Assembly (NCBI RefSeq): GCF_041296385.1
Contig: NC_091017.1
Location: 78,359,055-78,423,054 of the forward strand
From: Aphelocoma coerulescens
Lineage: Eukaryota > Chordata > Aves > Passeriformes > Corvidae
DNA length: 64,000 bases
Direction: 5' to 3'
Positions 55,329 through 64,000 of this stretch are shown here, one piece after another (the stretch's first letter is position 1; each line of letters opens with the position of its first letter). The notes under the pieces were generated by a model. That model searched no databases. It was not told where the DNA came from and saw only the letters and a program-made list of their open reading frames with translations. Both the position numbers and the translations under genes were made by a program.

Positions 55329-55523
55329 CCACTGTCCCAGCTGGATCCAAGCCCCAGTGTCCAGCCTGGCCTTGGACGTTCCCAGGGATCCAGGGGCAGC
55401 CCCAGCTGCTCTGGCAATTCCAGCCCAGCCCCTCCCCACCCTCCCAGCCAGCAATTCCTTCCCAACATCCCACCCCAAGCTCCCCTTTCCCACTGGGAAG
55501 CCATTCCCTGCCTCCTGGCCCTC
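55329..55523 (-). mobile_element. CR1 LINE fragment lacking the extreme 3' tail
   Basis: Starts at 'actgtcccagctggatccaa' rather than at the terminal 'ttccatgatt' and ends at 'cctgcctcctggccctc'. It overlaps the 53075 fragment by about 80 bp of element sequence. Confidence 0.88.
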
Positions 55524-57188
55524 TCCCTCCTTTTTCTAAGCTCCCTTAAAGTGTTGGAATACTGGGATAGGTGTTCCTGGTCCAGTTTTCCATATCCCTA
55601 AAAAAGGCTGGATGTGAGATGACCGTTATTGCACTGACTCCTCCTTCTCTTCCTGATGAAAAAGTGGGATCTGCCTCCCAATTTTTCCACAAACAATCCA
55701 TTAATTAGGAAGTCCTGTCAAAAGTCAAAACTGGGCCAGCTGCATTTTCTGAAATCACCTCATTTCTTGGGATTTATGGAAAAAATTCCTTTTTTTCCCC
55801 CAAAAGCACAGAAGAGTTCCTTGGTTATCCAGCCATGGCATGGAAGCGGAAGCAGCCACCTTTTCCTGATTACCCGATCCCGAGTCTGCTTTTCCTTTAC
55901 TCCAGGAATCCAAAAGAAACCCAAAAATTTTGTTTCAGATGGAACCAAAATCCTGGGAACCTTGATCAGACTTCCGGTTGATTTGAGTTTTCCCTTCCTC
56001 ATTTCCAAGAATCCCTCAAGAATTCCAGGATCATGTCCACCAGCTGCCGTGAAGGAATCTCCCCCATTTTGGGTCCAGGCACAGAATTTATAGGATTTTG
56101 AGGATCCAGCATTGTGATCCATGAATTCCAAGCAGAAACCTCTAAGTAACGGAAAAAGAGAAGATTCCAAGCATGAACGATAGGGAAGGTTTTAGATCCA
56201 TTTAGATCCAAATTCCAGATACTGATCAAATCCTTGGGTATTGTTGATGCCATTTATTGCTCTGGAAAAGAATATCCCATGGCTCAGGGAAATATCCCGG
56301 GAGCATCAGAAAACTTGGGATCTGAACAGTCAGGAGACAAAGGGAAAAGAGAGGAAGTGGGTGAAATTCTTGGAGTGAGGAGCAGCCCAGAGAAGTATTG
56401 GGAATTGTTGCTGTGCAGCATCCCAGGAGCACAACTCCATATTCCCCCAGGATAATACGTGTGGTTATTCCAGAAGTACTTTCAGAGGGAAAACTGATCC
56501 CTTTCAGGGCACTTCAAATCCATCTCTCAAGTGGGTGATGTTACCTGGACTCAATTCCAAGGAAAAATGCCAGGAATGTGAAGTGACGGGGGCGGTTTCA
56601 CAGAAACCTCTCGAGGATCTCCAGCTTCCTCCTCACCCTCCATAAAAAAAAAGGGGAAAAAACACAGAAAGAAGAATTTTCCCAACCATAAAGTCATTGA
56701 AGCTCCTTGTTCAGGGTTTAAGGAATGTGGAATATTTACCAGCAGGGCAGGAATCATCCAAAAATGGAAGGAGTCCATTAATTTCAGGAGTAAATACTAT
56801 TAACCCAGATTTTCCATAGGCTGCTTTTAAAAAGTATTCCTTTCTCCCTAAAATGTGGCTCCAGACGGGAATTTTGGCAGCTGGCAGGAAAAGAGCCAAG
56901 AAGACACCTCCAAAATCCAGCTCCTCATTGGGGCTGGAAAAGAGAAATGCAGGGAAGAAACCGAGGTCAGCAGCACAATTCCCAAAGTTCTGAGCACTGG
57001 GAGACACTGGGAAGGAGCGGGAGATGAAAGGGAAAAAAGAAGGGAAAGGGGAAAGGCAACATTTCCCTCAAGAAGCAGCGCAAAATTCCCAGAGTGGCTT
57101 CTACTGGAACTTCTGTCCATGCTGACTTTGGGGTTGTCCATATTTAAGTTGGGAATGAACCCCCTCATTTAATCCTGGTCTGAAGCTT
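55524..57188. other. No recognised gene
   Basis: About 1.7 kb of unique DNA with short frames only. Nothing recognised. Confidence 0.5.
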
Positions 57189-57208
57189 TTAATTAATTAA
57201 TTAATTAA
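57189..57208. repeat. (TTAA)n short repeat
   Basis: Five TTAA/TAAT units. Confidence 0.9.
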
Positions 57209-57835
57209 ATTCATTCGGGTCAAAACCAACTCAAGCCCAACTGTTGTGACAAGGAATTGGGATTCCTTCACCTGGGAGCTCCATCCCAACGGTTCGGCAC
57301 ACACGCCAGGAAAGGCTGGGAATGTGGGAAGTGCTGGCATCCCATGTTTTCAGAATCATCCGGGAAGTCTGGAAAAGGTCGAGAAAAGCTTGGGATGGGA
57401 AGTGTCTTTTCAGGGGATTCATGGCATCTTCAGTCCAACTTCCAAGGGTTTCCGAAGAAAAGAGTGGCCACCAAAATTCCCACCTCTCTCCAGCAAAGTG
57501 AGGCTGAGCTCCTTGGAGATTGGGATAGGATAAAACAGATTAAAAATGAGGACAAACACTGGTTATCCCAGGTAATTCGATGTCCCTGGATGACAACAGC
57601 TGGATATGAGGGTGGAGGATCTGCCAGGGGCAGGTTGAGCCCATCTTGTGCCTGTGGATTCCTCTTTCCATGGAAAAGTTCAGCTGATGTTTGTTCCCTG
57701 CTGGAGGATGGACAAGGCAGAACCAGCAAATCCTGTTCCAGGTCCCACTTGAGGACACTCTGGGAAAGCCCTGAGGAGCAATCCAGTGTTTTCCAACTTC
57801 ATGCCAAAGTCTGGGAGATGATTTCTTCATGCAAA
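57209..57835. other. Unique DNA with a 235-codon frame, unidentified
   Basis: The plus frame 57257-57964 is open for 235 codons and runs into the tandem repeat that follows. It has scattered Cys residues (e.g. 'WECGKCWHP' near residue 21) but no spacing that fits a known zinc finger. Minus frames 57430-57729 and 57540-57830 overlap it. Probably fortuitous. Confidence 0.45.
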
Positions 57836-58400
57836 GCTCCTTGGCCTCTGCAGACTTCCAAGAATTTTCCTCCTTCCCAGTCCAGGAACTGCAGCCTAAA
57901 AGGCCTCACACCCCTAAATCCATGTGGGGCTGGGGGGGCCCAGGAGATTTTAGCTGGATTTTGAGGGAAAATGCTGCATGGATCCATCCAGCAGGGATTG
58001 TTCAACACCAGGATAACAGATCCAGGCTCCTTGGTCTCTGCAGACTTCCAAGAATTTTCCTGCTTCCTAACCCAGGAACGGCGGCCTAAAAAGGCCTCAC
58101 ATCCCTAAATCCATGTGGGGTTGGGGGAGCTCAACCAGGAGGGGTAACATTTTTGCTGGATTTTCAGGGAAAATGCTGCAGGGATCCAACAGGGATTGTT
58201 CAACACCAGGCTCCTTGGCCTCTGCAGACTTCCAAGAATTTTCCTGCTTCCCAGTCCAGGAACTGCAGCCTAAAAGGCCTCACACCCCTAAATCCATGGG
58301 AGCTCAACCAGGAGGGGTAAAATTTTTGCTGGATTTTGAGGAAAAATGCTGCAGGGATCCAACAGGGATTGCTCAGCATGGAACCAGGATAACAGATCCC
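57836..58400. repeat. ~187-bp tandem repeat, three copies
   Basis: 'gctccttggcctctgcagac', 'ttccaagaattttcctgctt', 'aactgcagcctaaaaggcct', 'cacccctaaatccatg' start at 57836, 58026 and 58210. Copies vary by the presence of 'ggataacagatcc' and a 'gctgggggggccc' segment. About 88-92% alike by eye. Each unit contains a polypyrimidine-AG ('ttttcctgcttcccag'), a splice-acceptor look-alike. Confidence 0.95.
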
Positions 58401-59065
58401 GCTCTGCTCCTCAATCCAAGCCCCCAGAGGGAAGGGGCAGCTCCGGTGTCCCTCCAGCAGCAGGACAGACACAGCCCTCGGCTGTGACTTTTGGAGCTGT
58501 GGGACTGCACCCTGGCAAGGAGGAACCTCCGGCTCGCTCCAACCGTGACAAGAGGAAAAATATCTGGCTTTTCCAAGGGATGAAAGGCTCAAGGGATTAA
58601 GGCCCAGCCTCCTGCTGCCTTTCAGAGCTGCTGAACCGTGCAGGGATCGATGTCAGCTGTGTTGGTTTAGTCAGGAGGCACAACAAAGCAGCCCGGCTTT
58701 CGCAGTGCCAGCAGCTCCAGGGAGGATTCCCAGATTCCCGAAAACCCTGCTCCCACCAGGGCCACAGAGGTGGCGAACAAAAGAGAAAAACCCTTCAACT
58801 TTTGACCCTGCCGAGGGCTCGTGGCACCGGGAATGAGTCAAGAGGCAGCTCCCGGAGCCCTTCCCAGAGCCACACGTGCCTCTGCACTTTGTCACCTCCT
58901 GCCACTGTTTGTCCTGGCCCCACAGGAGGAGCCACAGGGTTCCTGGGAAGTTTTGCACATGGATGTGCCTGTGTGCGGTGGCAGGAAATAAATTAAAGCC
59001 CTCAGGTCCTGAGGCCAAGCCGTATCTGTGGTCTCGATCCACAAGCTGAGAGCAGATTTGGTAAA
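58401..59065. other. No recognised gene
   Basis: Unique DNA. Nothing recognised. The minus frame 58671-59216 runs into CR1. Confidence 0.5.
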
Positions 59066-59227
59066 TCCAGAGAAGCTGTGGCTGCCCCTGGATCCCTGGA
59101 AGTGTCCCAGGCCAGGCTGGATGGGGCTTGGATCCATCTGGGATAGTGGGAGGTGTCCCTGCCCATGGATGGGGTGGAGCGAGATGATCCCTGCAATCCC
59201 TTCTCACCCAAAGCATTCCAGCATTCT
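59066..59227 (+). mobile_element. CR1 LINE fragment, upstream half of a head-to-tail pair
   Basis: 'aatccagagaagctgtggct' to 'cacccaaagcattccagcat'. The tail is fused without spacer to the next CR1. Confidence 0.9.
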
Positions 59228-59633
59228 GGAGCCCCTCTGCTCTGGATCAGGCTGGAAGAGCTGGGAATGCTCCCCTGGAGAAGGGAAGGAGCCAGGGAGA
59301 GCTGGGAGCCCCTTGCAGGGCCTAAAGGGGCTCCAGGAGAGCTGCAGAGGGACTGGGGCCAAGGGCTGGAGGGCCAGGAGGCAGGGAATGGCTTCCCAGT
59401 GGGAAAGGGGAGCTTGGGCTGGGATGTTGGGAAGGAATTGCTGGCTGGGAGGGTGGGGAGGGGCTGGGCTGGAATTGCCAGAGCAGCTGGGGCTGCCCCT
59501 GGATCCCTGGGAACGTCCAAGGCCAGGCTGGACACTGGGGCTTGGAGCAGCCTGGGATAGTGGGAGGTTTTTAGTGGAAGGGGTGGGAACGAGATGAGAT
59601 TTAAGGTTCCTTCCAAACCATTCCATGATTTTA
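59228..59633 (+). mobile_element. CR1 LINE fragment, downstream half of a head-to-tail pair
   Basis: Starts 'gagcccctctgctctggatc', with the full shared core and 3' end 'caaaccattccatgatttta'. The region 'tggatccctgggaacgtcc' shows the same 'gggaacgtccaaggc' variant as the copy at 55329. Confidence 0.92.
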
Positions 59634-60923
59634 TGTTTCCATCTTTTCCAAGCTTCCCAGGAAATCTCCAAGGAGCTCAAATCCCTTCTTTATCACAAGA
59701 ACAACAACAATTTTATGTGGTGGTGATCAGGCCATGATTATGTTGAATTTTGGGTCACCCAACATCCAAGTGGGGCAGAAAAAGCCCCTTTCCAACACTG
59801 ACTGAGGTCAGGGGACGCAAGAAGGAGCCCAAACTTCTCCTAAATGGATTCTGAAGGCTGCAAAGCTGCAGCTTATCCTAAAATCTCCCTAAAGTTGGTT
59901 TTGCTTCAGCTGCACATTTGGTGTTTGGTGGTGTCTGGTCCCAAGCTGCCTTTGAAGTGGGGCTTAGACAAGAAGCCCTGAGTCACCTCCCCAGGGACCT
60001 CCGGGCGAGTGACATCTGCCAGGCTTAATCCTGACCTCGGGAACAATGGGTGACTCACAAAGATGAACTTTACCTCACTCCCAGATTAGCCCTGGCCACC
60101 TCCTTGGAGATCCCAAACATCAGGGAGTTCCTGCCCGGGATGATTCAGAGCGGAGATTAACACAGGAGAAAGCCCCAAGCCAAGCGGAATTATTGGCAAA
60201 GCTGAGTTCAGCAGGAAATGTTTGCCTGGGCCCTGGCTCCAGGATCCCATTATCCCACCATTATCCAGCCCTTGGAAGTTTTTCATCAACGTGGAAGGGC
60301 AGGAAGGACAAACAGGGCGGTGATTGGAGCTCACACGAGATAAGAGGCGCTCGGAACCCTCTTCGTGAATCACACAGGGAAGCTGAGCCCTGATGACCTC
60401 CAAGGCAAGCTCTGCTAATCTGAGCCTAAGAACCAGCTCCATCCTGGAGTAGGCCCCTCCTGATTCACCTGCAGGAACTCCACAAAGAACTCCTTGTTTT
60501 AATCAATATTTTCCAGAGAAACACCAAAAAAAAAAAAAAAAGGAGTTCCAGGACTATTTCAATCTTCTTTGACAAGGAATAAAAGGGAGCAGAGCCCAAA
60601 ACTTCTGAAAATCCAAACTTCCAGGTGTTTTCCTTTGTGTTTTTACCTTGCAGCAGAAATTCCAACTTTCTCGAAGGCAAATTCAAAACAATTTACTCAA
60701 CTTTTTAATCCTTCATGTGGGGAAAAAAAAACCCCTCACACAGCACAAAAATCTCCATCCTCACCTTCATCCGCTGCTGCCGTCACCCCATCCCTGACTC
60801 AGCTCTCCTGGATTAAAAAACCCCCGCACATCTGCAAATAAATTTATTCTTTCTTAATAAATCCTTTTAAAAACAAGGCTGCTCATCCCCCACGTTAATT
60901 AATTGCACCTGAGGTCTGCCTTA
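59634..60923. other. No recognised gene; regulatory-looking motifs
   Basis: Unique DNA. Around 59975-60060 it has AP-1-like words ('tgagtcacc', 'gtgactcac') and 'gcttaatcctg', 'ccagattagcc'. A 16-base A run lies at 60526-60541. No frame exceeds 120 codons. It could hold an enhancer, but this is unproven. Confidence 0.45.
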
Positions 60924-60939
60924 ATTAGCAGCTGCTAAT
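60924..60939. promoter_or_regulatory. 16-bp palindrome: TAAT half-sites around an E-box
   Basis: 'attagcagctgctaat' is a perfect palindrome. It places the E-box CAGCTG exactly between two homeodomain-type ATTA/TAAT half-sites. The neighbouring 'ttaattaattgcacctg' adds further TAAT and a second E-box (CACCTG) 20 bp upstream. Composite homeodomain-bHLH sites of this layout occur in vertebrate enhancers; function here is inferred. Confidence 0.4.
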
Positions 60940-61582
60940 GAGACAGGCTCACCTATGCTGGGTTGGAGCTTTACCTGCGAGGAAGGGACACCTGGAAGCC
61001 AAAAGCTCAGCGAAATCCAGCTTGGACCTGCTCGTCCTGTTCCACGTCTCCTGATCCAGAGGGATTTGCTTTGTGCAATTCAGCTTGTGAGGAGGAGAAG
61101 TAGTTATTCCCTCGGTAATTCCTTGGGATAACAGGGCTGGACCATTGTCACCAGGCAGTGGCAGCAGGTGTGGCTTGGTGGCAGTGGCCAGGAGGGAAAA
61201 AACATCCTCTTCTCTTTAAGGAATCACCCCTTGGCCACTCCCTTCTTCCCCTGCATCCAGGCTCCTTAAAATTCCAGTTTTCCCAGTAAAACAGCTGAGC
61301 TGGCTACACTTAACCTAATCCAAGGATCTGGAAGTGCCTCGAGCTCTGAGTTGCTCCAGCCAGGTGGATTTTATGGTCCCACTGAGGTCATTCCCAAATC
61401 CCTGCACTGCAAAGGTGATTCCTGCTGCCTCCTCCTTTTGTTATCAAAGAAGAATCAACAAAACCAGCAGAAATCATCTATAAAATCAATAATGCAAATG
61501 GACCCTTCTCCACAAAAAATCCCCGGAGGTCCCTGGGTAGCAGGATCCCAAAGACTTGGAAATTTACGGAGATCAAGGAATT
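60940..61582. other. No recognised gene
   Basis: Unique DNA. Nothing recognised. Confidence 0.5.
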
Positions 61583-61703
61583 TTTCAGGTTGGGAAAGCC
61601 CTCTGAGGTCACCGAGTCCGAGATGTGACCGATCCCCTGCTTGGCACCAACCCAGGGCACTGAGTGCCACACCCAGGAGTTCCTTGGACGTGGATGGATC
61701 CAT
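61583..61703 (-). mobile_element. CR1 LINE 3' fragment (second subfamily)
   Basis: 'caggttgggaaagccctctg', 'gatcccctgcttggcacc', 'gggcactgagtgccacaccc', 'aggagttccttggacgtgga'. Reverse-complement match to the 45171 type. Confidence 0.75.
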
Positions 61704-61932
61704 CCATCACCTTTGGATGTCGACTCCAGTCTAGATCCTTCTTTTTCCTGCACTGATCTCTGCTCCCAGCACTCCAGGTGTCATCCAATATCCCTAAGGA
61801 TCCAGCCTCTTCTCCCAGGAATGAGTGACAGGATGAGAGCAAATGCTCCCAAGTGGTGTTGGGGAGGTTTAGGTTGGCTATTGGGAATTTTTTTTTTTTC
61901 CCAGAAAGGGTTCTCCAACATTGGAACAATCC
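61704..61932. other. No recognised gene
   Basis: Unique spacer with a 12-base T run at 61890. Confidence 0.5.
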
Positions 61933-62079
61933 CAGGGAAGTGATGGACTCACCATGTCTGGAAGTGTTCAAAAAATATGGGAATGTGGCTCTTGGTTAGT
62001 GGTGACCATGGTGGTGGTTGGTGGTTGGACTTGATGATCTCAGAGGACTTTTCCAACCTTAATAATTCCATGATTCTGT
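61933..62079 (+). mobile_element. CR1 LINE 3' fragment (third type)
   Basis: 'gggaagtgatggactcacca', 'gtctggaagtgttcaaaaaa', 'ggttggacttgatgatctca', 'gaggacttttccaaccttaa', 'taattccatgattctg'. The 'gaagtgatggactcacc' text matches the common avian CR1 'gaggtggtggagtcacc' block, so this is an older lineage. Confidence 0.85.
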
Positions 62080-62136
62080 ATTTGTAGTAAAGAGACACAG
62101 AGAGATCATCGCTGGCCTGAAGCACGTGGAATTGTG

Positions 62137-62551
62137 GGATCATGGAATGGTTTGGGTTGGGAGGAATCTTAAAGCCCATCCCATTCCCACCCCATCCATG
62201 GGCAGGGACACCTCCCACTATCCCAGCTGGATCCAAACCCCAGTGCACAGCCTGGCCTTGGGCACTGCCAGGGATCCAGGGGCAGCCCCAGCTGCTCTGG
62301 CAATTCCAGCCCAGCCCCTCCCCACCCTCCCAGCCAGCAATTCCTTCCCAACATCCCAGCCCAAGCTCCCCTTTCCCACTGGGAAGCCATTCCCTGCCTC
62401 CTGGCCCTCCATGCCTTGGCCCCAGTCCCTCTGCAGCTCTCCTGGAGCCCCTTTAGGCCCTGCAAGGGGCTCCCAGCTCTCCCTGGCTCCTTCCCTTCTC
62501 CAGGGGAACATTCCCAGCCCTCCCAGGCTGCCTCCAGAGCAGAGGGGCTCC
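62137..62551 (-). mobile_element. CR1 LINE fragment, downstream half of a head-to-tail pair
   Basis: In element orientation it starts 'gagcccctctgctctggagg' (right side) and ends 'aaaccattccatgatcccac' (left side), with the full shared core. The plus frame 62126-62914 is antisense to the element and meaningless. Confidence 0.92.
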
Positions 62552-62815
62552 ACAATCCTGGAATGGTTTAGGTTGGAAAGGACCTTAAATCCCGTTCAGT
62601 CCCACCCATTCCATGGGCAGGGACACCTCCCTCTATCCCAGCTGGATCCAAGCCCCAGTGTCCAGCCTGGCCTTGGGCACTGCCAGGGATCCAGGGGCAG
62701 CCCCAGCTGCTCTGGCAATTCCAGCCCAGCCCCTCCCCACCCTCCCAGGAATTCCTTCCCAAGATCCCACCAAAATCTCCTCTTTTTCCGTTTGGAGCCA
62801 TTCCCTCTTTTCCCA
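62552..62815 (-). mobile_element. CR1 LINE fragment, upstream half of a head-to-tail pair
   Basis: From 'acaatcctggaatggtttagg' through the shared core (which lacks 'ccagcca' before 'ggaattccttccc') to 'tttggagccattccctc'. Its tail joins the copy at 62137-62551 with no spacer. Confidence 0.92.
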
Positions 62816-64000
62816 CCTCACGGATCACACTCCACACAAGCACTCCAGCCTCAGACTGCCATCCAGAGCCTTCAATCCATGGCCCCGCTTGAGTGTCACC
62901 CAAATGCCAAGTAACAGGGATGGAAAAACCTTGGGAATCACTGACCCTTGGCTCTAGGTGAGCTCATCCTCACTCAGGAGGCTCCAACAAGCTCAGCCAG
63001 GATCCATGGAATGCAGCATTTTCCTGCTCTGGATTTCTGCAGAGAATCAGTGCCAAAATCCAGCTTTTTCCCTGCCTGTGACTCCAAAGCCTCACCTCCA
63101 GTTCAGCCCACACGGAACCAGAGCAGAACAACCAGTGGCCAACCCCACGTCCCCTCCTCCCTTCCCGGGAGCTCTGGATTCTATTCCCAGCTTCCCTGGG
63201 GAGCAAACAGTCGTGGCCGTCGGATTTGTTTTAGGGTTTGCTGGAATTTCCTGGGGTTGGAGCGAGGTTAACCACAGCCAGCTCTTGTGGCCGTGTCCTC
63301 AGCGTTCCCTATTGTTCCCTGCTAAGGTGGCTGGGCCTGGTTTTCTTGGAAGGCCAGGATGTTGTTTGGCATTCCTGGCTTGGTGCTCCATGGTGACGGA
63401 GAGGAGGAAGGAGAAGCAGCAGCTCTTCCTTTTTTAGGCCTGTGGCTTTGAGAGAGGGCCCAGTGTCACCGAGAGGTCACCCCGAGCTTGCTGAGATGGG
63501 ATTTGGGACAGCAGGGGGCTGGAACCAGCTCCCTGCTTCCATAGGATTCCCTGGAGAGGCTCGGTGAAAAATGTCCGGAATCTCCCACTTCTGCCTCCTT
63601 CCACTGGGGTGTTCCGAAGGGCTTTTCTCCCGAGAAAAGGAGGAGAGGCTCATTCCATAAAAAGCTTTCCCCTGCTGGGACAGGATCAGCCACATTCGTG
63701 CTGTGTCCCGACCTTTTGCTACTGGAAAGAGGAATTTCCTCAGCTCTGCCAAGGGTCCGTCCCTGTCCTGGCTCCCGGCGGTGCTCCCTGGTGGGAGGAC
63801 ACGCTCCGTCCCCAGCCACAGGGACACAAATCCTTCCCAGCTCGGCTCTGTCAGTGCCTGAGAGTGGAAACTGAGCTCATCCTCATGGATGCACCCCGGA
63901 GCCAAGGGCTGGACTCTGATTCATGCCTGGAGGGAAGGGAAGGTGCCAAGCACGGCTCCGTTGGCTCCACCGGGTTGTTCCAAGGAGTCAACAGTGGGAA
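62816..64000. other. No recognised gene
   Basis: About 1.2 kb of unique DNA up to the window end. Frames 62958-63437 plus (159 codons), 63466-63819 and 63477-63905 minus (117 and 142 codons) show no domain. The window end truncates whatever follows. Confidence 0.5.

Noticed and set aside
57257..57964. 235-codon plus frame as a new gene
   Set aside because: It overlaps minus frames of similar quality, enters a tandem repeat, and has no domain.
57836..58400. Spliced exon cluster
   Set aside because: Acceptor-like sequences are present, but no matching donor or conserved frame follows. It is kept only as a low-interest finding.
62126..62914. 262-codon plus frame
   Set aside because: Antisense to two CR1 copies. 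The same antisense peptide recurs at 13246, 18343 and elsewhere.

Overview
This window looks like vertebrate, and most likely bird, nuclear DNA. The main evidence is the abundance of 5'-truncated CR1 (chicken repeat 1) LINE copies. They lie on both strands, and most end in the CR1-type 3' terminus: a 'ttaaggtcccttccaaccc' block followed by an ATTCYATG-like tail. I count about 45 CR1 pieces from at least two subfamilies. There is no dense run of genes, no operon structure, and no bacterial or viral gene set. A songbird-like genome is a guess from the style of the CR1 copies and the GGGAAT/ATTCC word bias, not a demonstrated assignment.

I recognise no complete protein-coding gene, no tRNA or rRNA, and no CRISPR. 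The many open frames are of two kinds. Some run through CR1 or simple repeats. Others are stop-poor frames overlapping on both strands with no recognisable domain. Two short frames look more protein-like than the rest and are listed at low confidence: 16974-17138, inside a CpG-rich patch and followed by a splice-donor-like site, and 51985-52254. The unique DNA is best read as intergenic or intronic.

Layout. 0-6.5 kb: CR1 3' ends, a 110-bp tandem repeat, a ~63-bp tandem repeat, and two old MIR-like SINE relics. 6.6-16.8 kb: a long CR1 copy, a small CpG patch, an (AT)n tract and many CR1 copies, including a head-to-tail pair at 15.3-15.9 kb. 16.8-18.9 kb: two CpG-rich patches around a 30-bp G-rich minisatellite, then a CR1 pair. 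20.8-22.3 kb: a nearly perfect 398-bp (TTTCC)n array, then an 815-bp AT-rich island. 23-31 kb: mostly unique DNA with a heptamer repeat, a tandem duplication, (ATG)n and (TTTTA)n. 32.9-36.1 kb: an unidentified repeat in inverted copies and a ~300-bp direct duplication 1.97 kb apart. 39-43.4 kb: short and long inverted repeats, AT-rich islands and a 59-bp tandem repeat. 44-51 kb: a T43 run, the longest copy of the second CR1 type, and a 50-60-bp minisatellite. 51-64 kb: unique DNA, a 185-bp three-copy repeat, two more head-to-tail CR1 pairs and a TAAT/E-box palindrome.

The most interesting pattern is that four separate CR1 pairs share the same head-to-tail junction. Linked variants sort the four into two classes, as if the dimers themselves, or segments containing them, had been copied.
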